From assembly GCA_039197065.1 (NCBI GenBank), contig JBCCUL010000001.1, positions 372,001 to 436,000 on the forward strand: a stretch of DNA of 64,000 bases, read 5' to 3'. The position numbers and the translations under genes are program-made. This document shows positions 33,672 through 41,736 of this stretch, piece after piece. A model generated the notes under the pieces. It was not told the origin of the DNA. It saw nothing but the letters and a program-made list of their open reading frames with translations, and searched no databases. How positions within the stretch are numbered: the stretch's first letter is position 1; each line of letters starts with the position of its first letter. Source of the DNA: JANQPX01 sp039197065 (GTDB lineage Bacteria > Pseudomonadota > Alphaproteobacteria > Geminicoccales > Geminicoccaceae).

Positions 33672-34078
33672 CACATCTCTTCCGTCGGCACGGGCCGGGG
33701 GCGCCCGCCGTCATCGATCGCAACCATGGTAAAATGTCCCTCGGTCACCTTCACCTCCTCGCCGATGCGCCCGCGATGAACATGGGCTTCGACCTCGACC
33801 GTCATCGAGGTCCGCCCGATCCTGGTTACCTTCGCGTAACAGCTCACCACGTCGCCGACATTCACGGGACGATGGAACGACATGCCGTCGAGCGCCACCG
33901 TCGCCACACGTCCCTTTGCGCGCTGGGCTGCGATAATGCCGGCCGCGAGATCCATCTGCGCCAGTACCCAGCCGCCGAAGATGTCGCCGCTGGGATTGGT
34001 GTCGGCCGGCATGGCGAGCGTGCGAATTGCGAGGTTGCCGCGCTCATCCTCATCGGCCTGATCTACATCTTGCGCCAT
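33671..34078 (-). CDS. yciA: Acyl-CoA thioesterase, YciA type
   Basis: A 135-residue hot-dog-fold thioesterase that hydrolyses acyl-CoA in the cytosol. The motif TNPSGDIFGGWVLAQMDLAAG holds the catalytic aspartate, and FHRPVNVGDVVSCYAKV is typical of YciA. Coupled to the downstream SDR gene and divergent from parE. The symbol is by similarity. Confidence 0.82.
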   Translation of the reverse strand: MAQDVDQADEDERGNLAIRTLAMPADTNPSGDIFGGWVLAQMDLAAGIIAAQRAKGRVATVALDGMSFHRPVNVGDVVSCYAKVTRIGRTSMTVEVEAHVHRGRIGEEVKVTEGHFTMVAIDDGGRPRPVPTEEM

Positions 34079-34151
34079 TTTGCAAACACCCTACTGTATA
34101 TTGACTTTTCTCACCGTCGATCCTCTTGTGCTGGGTCCAAAGCCAAGGCAT

Positions 34152-36140
34152 ATGAACGGTATGCATGATCTTTTTGAAGCCGAGCGCGAGATAGCGCCAT
34201 CCAGTATCGACTATTCCGCCAAGGATATCGAGGTTCTCGAAGGTCTCGAGCCGGTGCGGCGTCGACCCGGCATGTTCATCGGCGGCACCGATGAGCGCGC
34301 CCTTCATCACCTCGTCGCCGAGCTGCTCGACAACGCCATGGACGAGGCGGTGGCCGGCCATGCCGATTGGATCGAGCTTCGGCTGGACGCGGAGGGCGGC
34401 GTCACCGTCAAGGACAATGGTCGCGGGATTCCGACCGATCCGCATCCGAAATTTCCGAACAAATCCGCCCTAGAGGTGATCCTCACCACCCTCCATTCCG
34501 GCGGCAAGTTCTCGAACAAGGCCTATCAGACCGCAGGCGGCCTGCATGGCGTCGGCATCTCCGTGGTGAATGCCTTGTCCGAAGAGCTCGTGATCGAGGT
34601 CGCGAGAAACAAGACGCTTTGGCGTCAGCTTTACGCCCGAGGCAAGCCGGAAACCCCGCTCACCGAAGTAGGCGCCGCCGCCAATCGCCGCGGCACGCTG
34701 GTCACCTTCAAGCCGGATCCTGAGATCTTCGGCAAGTCGGCGCGCTTCAAGCCGGCGATCCTGCACCGCATGGCCAGGAGCAAGGCCTATCTGTTCCGCG
34801 GTGTCGAGATCCGCTGGTTCTGCGATCCAGGCCTCCTCGAGAAAGATGGCGGCGTTCCGGAAAAGGACGTCTTCCACTTTCCTAAAGGCCTCGAAGATTT
34901 CCTGCATGCCACCCTTGCCGAGCGCGTCTGCGTGACCGACACGGCTTTTGCCGGACAGGCGGCGCTTGAAGACGGCAAGAGCCGGGTGGAATGGGCGATC
35001 GCCTGGCCCGAGGACGAGGAGCCCTATTCCGGCTACTACTGCAACACCGTACCCACGCCCCAGGGCGGTTCGCATGAGCAGGCGGTGCGCGGCGCCATGA
35101 TCCGCGCCCTTCGCGGCTTTGGCGAGCTTACTGGCCAGAACGCGAAGAAGATGGGGCAGGTGACAGCGGACGATCTGCTCTCCAGCGCCTGCGTGCTGCT
35201 CTCGCTCTTCATCCCCGACCCGCAGTTCCAGGGTCAGACCAAGGACAAGCTCTTAGCACCCGCCGCCGGCAAGCTGGTCGAGCAGGTGCTCAAAGATCGC
35301 TTCGATCACTGGCTCTCCGCCCAGCCCGAGGCCGGGCGTGCGCTGCTCGACTATGTGATCAATCGCGCGGACGAGCGCCTGGCTCGGCGGAAGGCGAAAG
35401 ACGTCGCGCGCAAAACCGCGACCCGCAAACTCCGCCTGCCCGGCAAGCTCGCGGACTGTTCCGCCGCCGGGCGCGAAGGGACGGAAATCTTCCTGGTCGA
35501 GGGCGACAGTGCCGGCGGTTCGGCGAAGCAGGCGCGTGACCGCGAGACCCAGGCGATCCTGCCGTTGCGCGGTAAGATCCTGAACGCGGCGAGCGCCACC
35601 GCGGACAAGCTGCGCGGCAACAAGGAGCTTTCCGATCTCCTGACCGCCCTCGGTTGCGGCACCGGACGTCACTACAAGGACGAGGATCTCCGCTACGACA
35701 AGGTGGTGATCATGACCGACGCCGATGTCGACGGCGCCCATATCGCAGCACTGCTCATGACCTATTTCTATCGTGAGATGAAGGGGCTTATCGACAACGG
35801 CCATCTCTATCTGGCCCAGCCCCCTCTCTTCCGGGTGAGCGCCGGCGCCGAGATTCACTATGCCAAGGACGAGGCCGATCGGGACCGGATCATCGAGACG
35901 CATTTCAAGAACCGCAAGGTCGAAGTGGGCCGCTTCAAGGGCCTCGGCGAAATGTCGGCAAAGCAGCTCAAGGAAACCACCATGGACCCGAAAACCCGGA
36001 TCCTGGAGCAGATCAATATCGACCCTGAAACGGGTCAGCTGGTGATGACGCTGGTGGACGAGCTGATGGGCCGAAAGCCCGAGCTTCGCCTCGCCTTCAT
36101 CCAGAACAACGCCGAGCTGGTCAAGGACCTCGACGTCTGA
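34152..36140 (+). CDS. parE: DNA topoisomerase IV subunit B
   Basis: A 662-residue GHKL ATPase that, with ParC, decatenates chromosomes. Seen: VRRRPGMFIGGTDERALHHL, the ATP-site LLDNAMDEAVAGHA and DNGRGIPTDPHP, the TOPRIM motifs VEGDSAGGSAKQARDR and MTDADVDGAHIAALL, and the tail RKPELRLAFIQNNAEL. Length and the lack of a GyrB insertion favour ParE. The ATG at 34152 is the likeliest start; another lies three codons on. Confidence 0.93.
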   Translation: MNGMHDLFEAEREIAPSSIDYSAKDIEVLEGLEPVRRRPGMFIGGTDERALHHLVAELLDNAMDEAVAGHADWIELRLDAEGGVTVKDNGRGIPTDPHPKFPNKSALEVILTTLHSGGKFSNKAYQTAGGLHGVGISVVNALSEELVIEVARNKTLWRQLYARGKPETPLTEVGAAANRRGTLVTFKPDPEIFGKSARFKPAILHRMARSKAYLFRGVEIRWFCDPGLLEKDGGVPEKDVFHFPKGLEDFLHATLAERVCVTDTAFAGQAALEDGKSRVEWAIAWPEDEEPYSGYYCNTVPTPQGGSHEQAVRGAMIRALRGFGELTGQNAKKMGQVTADDLLSSACVLLSLFIPDPQFQGQTKDKLLAPAAGKLVEQVLKDRFDHWLSAQPEAGRALLDYVINRADERLARRKAKDVARKTATRKLRLPGKLADCSAAGREGTEIFLVEGDSAGGSAKQARDRETQAILPLRGKILNAASATADKLRGNKELSDLLTALGCGTGRHYKDEDLRYDKVVIMTDADVDGAHIAALLMTYFYREMKGLIDNGHLYLAQPPLFRVSAGAEIHYAKDEADRDRIIETHFKNRKVEVGRFKGLGEMSAKQLKETTMDPKTRILEQINIDPETGQLVMTLVDELMGRKPELRLAFIQNNAELVKDLDV

Positions 36141-36661
36141 TGTCGAGATGCTATGCAGCACTTGCGGCACTCCTGGTCCTTGCGGCTTGTGAGGATCAGG
36201 TCCAGGTCGAAAGCCCGCATAGCGTCCACACCGATGTCCGGGCGATCGCCACCCAGGCGCGGGGTGCTGGCGACATTCTGCTGGTCGTGGATGGCGCCGA
36301 TAGCATCGGCTCGCCGGATTCCGTCCAGAATGCCGTGCGCGAGGCCATTCAAGGCCGGCCCGGCAGCGTCAATCCCAGCTACACGCTGGACGCGGCGGCT
36401 GCCGGCCAGGAAACCTCCATCGTTCGTGTCGTCCTGAACGGTCCGAAGGCGATGAAAACCGCCGACATCTGCCGGGGTGAGGGGGCGGGATCCAATCAGG
36501 ACGATGAGACTCGCGCCGCCCTCGCGTTCTGCCAGGGGGACCGCGCGCTGTCCTCGATCAAAGGCAGGGCGCCCAAGGCCACCGGTCCCGACGATCCGAA
36601 ATTCATCGAGCTCCTGCAAACCACCGCGCGAGAACTCTTCCCGGCGCCCGATCGCGACTAG
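36140..36661 (+). CDS. Putative lipoprotein of unknown function
   Basis: A 173-residue protein with a short hydrophobic signal and the lipobox LLVLAAC (Cys17), so it should be a membrane-anchored periplasmic lipoprotein. Two further cysteines (in ADICRGEG and AFCQGD) could form a disulfide. I recognise no family. It starts at the last base of the parE stop (TGATG), an unusual tight link to a topoisomerase gene. Confidence 0.7.
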   Translation: MSRCYAALAALLVLAACEDQVQVESPHSVHTDVRAIATQARGAGDILLVVDGADSIGSPDSVQNAVREAIQGRPGSVNPSYTLDAAAAGQETSIVRVVLNGPKAMKTADICRGEGAGSNQDDETRAALAFCQGDRALSSIKGRAPKATGPDDPKFIELLQTTARELFPAPDRD

Positions 36662-36702
36662 GCAGGGCAGGGAAGGCCCTGCAGCCGATTATTGCGATCT
36701 GG

Positions 36703-37746
36703 TCAGGCAGCCTTCGATCTCATCCCCCGCGCAATCGCCACCGAAGCGGCTGTGAGGGCAAGAATAAGAAGATGGGTCGTGGGGCTGGCGACGCCCACTG
36801 TCCGAAGTGCTGGGGCGATGAGGGCGGCGGTCGTAAGATAGGCGGCAAAGCCAGTCATCAGCTGCCCCATCACGATCGCGACGATCACGGAGAGGATGAT
36901 GAGAGGCAGTTTCGCTTCTCCCGCGGCACCGGCCAGGAGCCGGGCAATGTCGACGGGCAGGCCGGTTCGATCGAGAACGGTGAGGATCAGTCCGACGGCG
37001 ACCGCGGTGACGAGAAGCTTGCCAAAAGCGATGGCGCTTTGGCCCAGGGCACGAACGATGATGAAGGGCCGATTTCGCAGATCGGCGTCCACAAGGCCGA
37101 GCGCAATCAATACGCCTGTTGCGATGATCGCCGACAGCTGAAGAGAGAGGCCGACGATCAGCGTCAAGGCGAGCGCAAGAACCGTTCCGCCGATCAGGAG
37201 AGCATCCTTTGCGGTCGCGGGCCCGCTTGTCATTTGCGGGGCGACGGGCATGACCCAGAACCAGAGCAGGCAGACACTGATCGGCAGGAGCCATGCCAAG
37301 GCCAACGTCACGAGGTCGACGCCTGGCCGTTCCACCATGAACAGCGAACCGAGGACAAGCGTCGGCAGAAGAAGTCGAACCACGGCTTCAAGCGCCGCAG
37401 CGAGCCTCCCCGCGGCGCTCTGCTCGCCTCCTGTCGGTCGGCCAAGGAATGTCAGGCTGAACAGCATATTGCCCAGGAGGATCAGGGGTAAGGCCTTGGA
37501 AAGCAGGACATCGAACATCCAGCCGAGGATGCCGGCCGACAGGCTGAACCGGACGGTTCGAACGATGTCGAGGACTGCGTCGACAAGGACAGTGTCCAGC
37601 GAATCCAAACCGTGACGCCCGTTCAAGGCGTGCCAGGCTAGTGCACCGAGAACGGACAGGGTGGTGGCAAGGGCGAGTGCAGCGCCTTTCCTGAACCTGA
37701 CGGCCTTCGGTCGCCAACCCATCCTGAGGTGCAGGGTGTGCTTCAA
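36703..37746 (-). CDS. TRAP-transporter permease-like membrane protein
   Basis: About 347 residues with ten or more membrane segments. The part SVIVAIVMGQLMTGFAAYLTTAALIAPALRTVGV resembles the C-terminal repeat of fused TRAP permeases, which read GMGLPTxAAYxxxAxxxAPAL there. The protein ends soon after (VAIARGMRSKAA), earlier than full permeases, and no solute-binding gene is adjacent. It may be a shortened or repurposed relative. Start is TTG 37746 or ATG 37722; neither has a clear ribosome site. Confidence 0.5.
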   Translation of the reverse strand: MKHTLHLRMGWRPKAVRFRKGAALALATTLSVLGALAWHALNGRHGLDSLDTVLVDAVLDIVRTVRFSLSAGILGWMFDVLLSKALPLILLGNMLFSLTFLGRPTGGEQSAAGRLAAALEAVVRLLLPTLVLGSLFMVERPGVDLVTLALAWLLPISVCLLWFWVMPVAPQMTSGPATAKDALLIGGTVLALALTLIVGLSLQLSAIIATGVLIALGLVDADLRNRPFIIVRALGQSAIAFGKLLVTAVAVGLILTVLDRTGLPVDIARLLAGAAGEAKLPLIILSVIVAIVMGQLMTGFAAYLTTAALIAPALRTVGVASPTTHLLILALTAASVAIARGMRSKAA

Positions 37747-37761
37747 CGAAGGCAGCCCTCG

Positions 37762-38148
37762 TCAGGTCTCGATATCTGGGCAGAGCCAGGCGTAAACGGC
37801 GTCGCCATCGTCATCCGGTGACAGGTAAAGGCAGGGGACCTGGGGCTCGTCCGGGCCGAGCAGCTGAGCGCCTTGCTTGTCGGCCATCTGACGAAGGCGG
37901 ACATGCGCGTCGGCCGGACCCGAAAATACCAGCTTGCCTGCGCCCGTGCGCAGGGCCGCCATGACCAGGCCCGGATCGTCGCCGCAATCGATGAGAAGTT
38001 CGTGACCGAGGCTGTCGCCGAGCGCTTTTAGATAGCCAACCCCGGCGAAGGCGGCGGCGCCGGGGGCGCTCCTGAGCTGGATGTTGATGCCGGCTCGGTC
38101 GGCCGCCTCAAGGGCGGCGTTCGCCTGGGCGAGGTGATGGACGATCAC
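37762..38148 (-). CDS. Conserved hypothetical protein downstream of the cyclophilin gene
   Basis: About 128 residues, no signal peptide, alpha/beta character with ALGDSLGHELLIDCGDDPGLVMAALRTGAGKLVFSG. No family recognised. The frame is open to 38295, but a strong hairpin (38166-38201) lies inside that extension, so translation probably begins at GTG 38148 (or TTG 38151). It follows the cyclophilin gene on the same strand. Confidence 0.55.
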   Translation of the reverse strand: MIVHHLAQANAALEAADRAGINIQLRSAPGAAAFAGVGYLKALGDSLGHELLIDCGDDPGLVMAALRTGAGKLVFSGPADAHVRLRQMADKQGAQLLGPDEPQVPCLYLSPDDDGDAVYAWLCPDIET

Positions 38149-38165
38149 CAAAGGTGACCGCGAGA

Positions 38166-38201
38166 CCCCGGCGCCGCCGATTTCAGCAGGCGGCGCCGGG
38201 G
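38166..38201 (-). terminator. Strong 13-bp hairpin after the cyclophilin gene
   Basis: CCCCGGCGCCGCC (38166-38178) and its exact complement (38189-38201) enclose a 10-nt loop, 11 bp beyond the cyclophilin stop. There is no T tract, so it may stabilise or attenuate the transcript rather than fully end it. Confidence 0.5.
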
Positions 38202-38212
38202 CCTTGTCGTCG

Positions 38213-38749
38213 TCAGGAAGCGTCGGCTGCAACCTGCATCTTGATGATCTTGTCGGGATCTGCCGGCGGCTCGCCGCGCTTGATCGCATCGACATGCTCC
38301 ATGCCTTCGATCACCTGACCCCAGATGGTGTACTGACCGTTCAGGAACGGCGTTTCGACGAAATTGATGAAGAACTGGCTGTTCGCACTGTTCGGGCTCT
38401 GCGAACGCGCCATGCCGACCGTGCCGCGCTCGAACTTGGCGTCCGAGAATTCGGCGGGGATGTCAGGGCGATCAGAACTGCCGGTGCCGGTGCCGGTGGG
38501 GTCGCCGGTCTGGGCCATGAAGCCTTCGATCACCCGGTGAAAGACGATGCCGTCGTAAAAGCCCTCGCGGGTGAGCGCCTTGATCTGCTCGACATGCTTG
38601 GGCGCCAGATCGGGGCGAAGCTCGATCACGACACGGCCGTTGGCGGTATCGAGATAGAGTTGATTTTCGAGGTCGGCGGCCTCGGTCGTTCCGTTGGCGA
38701 TGGTCATGGCAAAAACGAGACTCCAGAAGAGATGTGCGAGGCGTCGCAT
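38213..38749 (-). CDS. Exported peptidyl-prolyl cis-trans isomerase, cyclophilin type
   Basis: A 178-residue cyclophilin with an N-terminal signal peptide (MRRLAHLFWSLVFAMTIANG, cut near TEA-ADL), so a periplasmic folding helper. Active-site parts: GFYDGIVFHRVIEGFMAQTGDPTGTG, FSDAKFERGTVGMARSQSPNSANSQFF and TIWGQVIEGMEHVD. The ATG at 38749 is preceded by GGAG; a longer frame is not used. Confidence 0.92.
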   Translation of the reverse strand: MRRLAHLFWSLVFAMTIANGTTEAADLENQLYLDTANGRVVIELRPDLAPKHVEQIKALTREGFYDGIVFHRVIEGFMAQTGDPTGTGTGSSDRPDIPAEFSDAKFERGTVGMARSQSPNSANSQFFINFVETPFLNGQYTIWGQVIEGMEHVDAIKRGEPPADPDKIIKMQVAADAS

Positions 38750-38899
38750 GCAGCAAGGCTCCAATTTGTGAGACTTGATCAGGATGATCGACGATGTGGA
38801 GCGCTTTTCCGCATGGATAACCGCAGCGGTCAACCCCCTTTGGGGCCAACGCCCCCCAGCGTGATCTATCGGGAGAGGGTGAAATCCGATGGAAACGGC

Positions 38900-39250
38900 T
38901 CAGTTTTGCTCCGCGCAGTCGATGCAGAGACGGGCACTCGGGTCGAAGGCGAGGCGCTTTTCGGCGATTGGCTCGTCGCATGCGAGACAGTCGCCATAGG
39001 TGCCGTTCGCAAGCCGGCTGAGCGCTTCGTCGATATGCAGGAGCTCCTGCTGCCGGCGCCGCTCGGTCTCCTTGGCCATGGCCTGGTTCTGCAGAGCGTC
39101 CATGCGCGACAGGCGTCCGACCCTTGTCTGGTCGAGCTCAACGGGTTTGCCATCCTCGCCATGCCCTTCGATCAGGGCCAGGATTTCTTCGCGCCTGCCT
39201 TGCAGCCTCGCTTCGATCTCTGCGCGCCGCGACTTCGAATCAAATGACAT
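38900..39250 (-). CDS. DksA/TraR-type zinc-finger protein
   Basis: A 116-residue protein with a long N-terminal helical pair and a C-terminal C4 zinc finger (GDCLACDEPIAEKRLAFDP, LCIDC). It keeps the TraR/DksA_C pattern but lacks a clear DksA coiled-coil-tip DxxDxA (the tip region reads VGRLSRMDALQNQAMA). It probably binds RNA polymerase or acts as a small regulator; the target is unknown. Confidence 0.8.
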   Translation of the reverse strand: MSFDSKSRRAEIEARLQGRREEILALIEGHGEDGKPVELDQTRVGRLSRMDALQNQAMAKETERRRQQELLHIDEALSRLANGTYGDCLACDEPIAEKRLAFDPSARLCIDCAEQN

Positions 39251-39624
39251 TTCAGGACCTCCTCGCGGTGGTCGACCATAAGCACTTCGGTCATATGTTT
39301 ATGAAAACGCCTGCGAAAGAACCATCAAAATGAATGGATCAGACGTCCCTTAACCCTAGCAGGTCGATGACCGCCGGCAAAGGGAAGGGGGGTTATGAAA
39401 TGGCAAGGGATCGCGAACTTCGCTGTCTGCGGCCGAGCGCGACAATCATCTGCCAGCGCCTGCTGACCGCATCTTCATCCCCGATCTATCCCGGTCGGCT
39501 CCTTAGTGTGCGATCTGGATGTCTACGTCGTCGACGCTATCGTCCTTCCACATCATCGCTCGACATTGGTGGTGCGTCGCACCGCGGCGCGACGAGCTCC
39601 CCGCATTTGCCGAAGGACAAGGCC

Positions 39625-39750
39625 ATGAAGTCGCTCGATAGCTTTTTGAGCGACCTCTCACACCCTACCGACAGCCGCTTCGTCGCTACGATGGAAGATC
39701 GGCGGCCGCTCGCAAGCGATCTCGAAGGACTGCAGAACCTTGCCTCGTAA
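39625..39750 (+). CDS. Possible small protein of 41 residues
   Basis: ATG at 39625 follows GAAGGACAAGG and opens a 41-residue frame starting MKSLDSFLSDLSHPTDSRF, acidic and soluble, ending just before the convergent cyclase gene. A longer frame from 39334 is rich in Arg/Ser and looks non-coding. Otherwise I see nothing in the 39251-39753 gap. Confidence 0.25.
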   Translation: MKSLDSFLSDLSHPTDSRFVATMEDRRPLASDLEGLQNLAS

Positions 39751-39753
39751 TGA

Positions 39754-40803
39754 TTATGCGGCCGACTTCTCCGGCTCGGAAGGCTGGATAACGGTCCGGT
39801 TACGGCCTTCGCGCTTGGCGCGGTACAGACCCTGATCCGCGCGTTCAACGAGGGCGGATTGACTTTCGCCGGGGACGTATTGGCTGGCGCCCAGTGACAT
39901 GGTGATGGCGCCCAAGGTCTTGCCGCTGGCCTTGAGCGTGATCCTTTTCTTTTCGATCGACTGACGGATCTGCTCACTGACCCGCTCAGCGCCCTTCAGA
40001 TCGGTCTGAGGCAGGATGACGGCGAACTCTTCGCCGCCATAGCGCGCTACCAGATCGCGGCCTTTGATGCATTGGGTGACCGTGATCGCCACCTGCTTCA
40101 GCACCTGATCGCCCACCCGATGGCCATAGGTGTCATTGAACGTCTTGAAGTGATCAATGTCGCCGATTAACAGGCAGAGTGGATCATTTTCCCTTGTCGC
40201 CTCGGCGGTCAATTCTTCGAGCTTTTCATCGAAGCAGCGGCGATTGGCGATACCAGTCAGTCCATCGGACAGCGCCTGTTGTCTGGCGGCTATGAGATGA
40301 TCGTTGATTGACGCCAGCTCCTTGGTCGACTCATCAAGGGCAGTTTCGAGCTGCTTGGTATGATCCTGCATGCTCCGGGTTTCTTGGAGAACCTCCTGGA
40401 TCATGTTGCGCACTTCGCTCACGCTCTCAGGTTCGGCTAACTGCGCCTGAAAGCCTTCCAACGCCTGGCCATAAGTATTGGTCCCCGTCGTCACGCTGCC
40501 CATCTGCGATAGAATGCGATTCATGGTCTTTTCCATGCGCTCGCAGGTTTCGTCGATGATCCGAGCCTGCTGACCCGAGCCAAAGAAGCGTTGATAGGCC
40601 TCGGCGCAGATGTCGTTGTTGAATGGCCTTTCCTGCGCTTCGATTTGCCGAAGCATTTTGCTCAGATCAGGATTGGCCTGAGCAAGATCGTAGTACCAGA
40701 CAGTGTAGTTCTCCGGCGACAACGCCACGCCCAACTCGTCGAGCTTAGCCAGCGTGGCCCGACTGATTTCTCGACTCAATTCATTCTTCGGGCTCAATGA
40801 CAT
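39754..40803 (-). CDS. Diguanylate cyclase (GGDEF domain)
   Basis: A 349-residue protein with an N-terminal helical sensor-like region (about 1-170, coiled coil near the end) and a C-terminal GGDEF domain with the intact active-site motif RYGGEEFAVILPQ, so it should make c-di-GMP. The inhibitory I-site RxxD is not present; the place reads KGRDLVAR. No membrane segment or phosphoreceiver is seen, so it appears cytosolic. A CtrA-box-like site lies upstream, which fits cell-cycle control. Confidence 0.88.
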   Translation of the reverse strand: MSLSPKNELSREISRATLAKLDELGVALSPENYTVWYYDLAQANPDLSKMLRQIEAQERPFNNDICAEAYQRFFGSGQQARIIDETCERMEKTMNRILSQMGSVTTGTNTYGQALEGFQAQLAEPESVSEVRNMIQEVLQETRSMQDHTKQLETALDESTKELASINDHLIAARQQALSDGLTGIANRRCFDEKLEELTAEATRENDPLCLLIGDIDHFKTFNDTYGHRVGDQVLKQVAITVTQCIKGRDLVARYGGEEFAVILPQTDLKGAERVSEQIRQSIEKKRITLKASGKTLGAITMSLGASQYVPGESQSALVERADQGLYRAKREGRNRTVIQPSEPEKSAA

Positions 40804-40931
40804 CCTGTAGGCCTCTGGCGAGTTTGTTCCTGTATCTACATGCTGTTACGCTCGAAACTGCTTGGGCTGCCGGCACGACCGACGGGCAGAGCAGCAGAGA
40901 TGCACGCATGAAGGATCTTATCCCGAGCAGA

Positions 40932-40947
40932 TTAACAGCTAGTTAAG
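40932..40947. promoter_or_regulatory. CtrA-box-like site upstream of the diguanylate cyclase
   Basis: TTAACAGCTAGTTAAG fits TTAA-N7-TTAA, the core of the alphaproteobacterial CtrA consensus TTAA-N7-TTAAC, and is nearly palindromic, so it matches on both strands. It lies about 130 bp before the cyclase start. CtrA itself is not encoded here. Confidence 0.5.
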
Positions 40948-41004
40948 CAAAGAGAGATTGTTGCCGATCCAGCAGTCAGTCAGGAGGCAATGGACATGCG
41001 GGCC

Positions 41005-41041
41005 AAAAAAAGAAGCGCCCGGTTCCGAGGAACACGGGCGC
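41005..41041 (-). terminator. Minus-strand rho-independent terminator in a gene-free region
   Basis: A 7-bp stem (41015-41021 with 41035-41041, GCGCCCG/CGGGCGC) is followed on the minus strand by TTC and a run of seven T. No annotated gene lies to its right on this strand, so it likely ends a small untranslated transcript. Confidence 0.7.
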
Positions 41042-41736
41042 GAGTGGAGCAGGGAGGCTCAATCAATGCCGGGAACGCAACGACGCTCCCGGAACGTGGT
41101 TTTAACAGGCTGGCCGGATACTCATTCCAATTTAAGTCGCTAAAAGTGAGAAAAATTGCCAGAAATGGACAATGTTCGCCTTTTGAGCGAGTTAATTTCA
41201 TTTGAATATTCGATAAATGCGCGAATTTCCACCAGAATATGTGGGAAACTTCAGGTTACGAACACCACTTTCGATTGTTTTTGATTCGTTGGAATCAAAA
41301 GCCATTTTGAAGTCCAATGCCCCTCATGGGGTCATGCCCAACTGATCTAATCGCGATGAACGGATGGTCGATTTCGAAATAAAAAAAGAACACTATTTCT
41401 CTGTCATTCGAAATTTCCAAAGAATGTCTGTAATATTCTGATGTTCAATGGTCTCTTTATTGGTCTAAATTGGCTTGAGATATTGAAAAATTGGTATATT
41501 TGTGGTTCTAAGTGCTTTAATCTACTTCGAGAGACGTGCGGCTGGGCTGATCAAAGCTTATAGCGGGATCAATGTCCGCGAACATTTTGTCAAGTTCTTC
41601 AGGACGCACTGATAACCACCGCCACGGCTTTTAGGACTGATGGCGATTTGAGGGGAGGCGACTGCGGCCAGCTTGCCGCGTCGTTGGGGCAGAAGCCTGG
41701 TGCGCGAGGCATCGGGCAACGCGAGAGGAGACGTCA
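41042..41736. other. AT-rich gene-free region upstream of the betaine importer
   Basis: About 700 bp, markedly more AT-rich than its surroundings, without a convincing gene. It contains a perfect 9-bp hairpin TTTTGATTC-GTTG-GAATCAAAA (41279-41300), a short GCCCCTCATGGGGT hairpin near 41320, and at the left end a possible small RNA transcribed leftwards. The right end holds the GAGGAGA ribosome site of the binding-protein gene. Probably a long regulated promoter/leader. Confidence 0.5.

Noticed and set aside
40980..41205. Small frames on both strands near 41.0-41.2 kb
   Set aside because: Both run through the terminator hairpin at 41005-41041; a non-coding transcript explains the region better.
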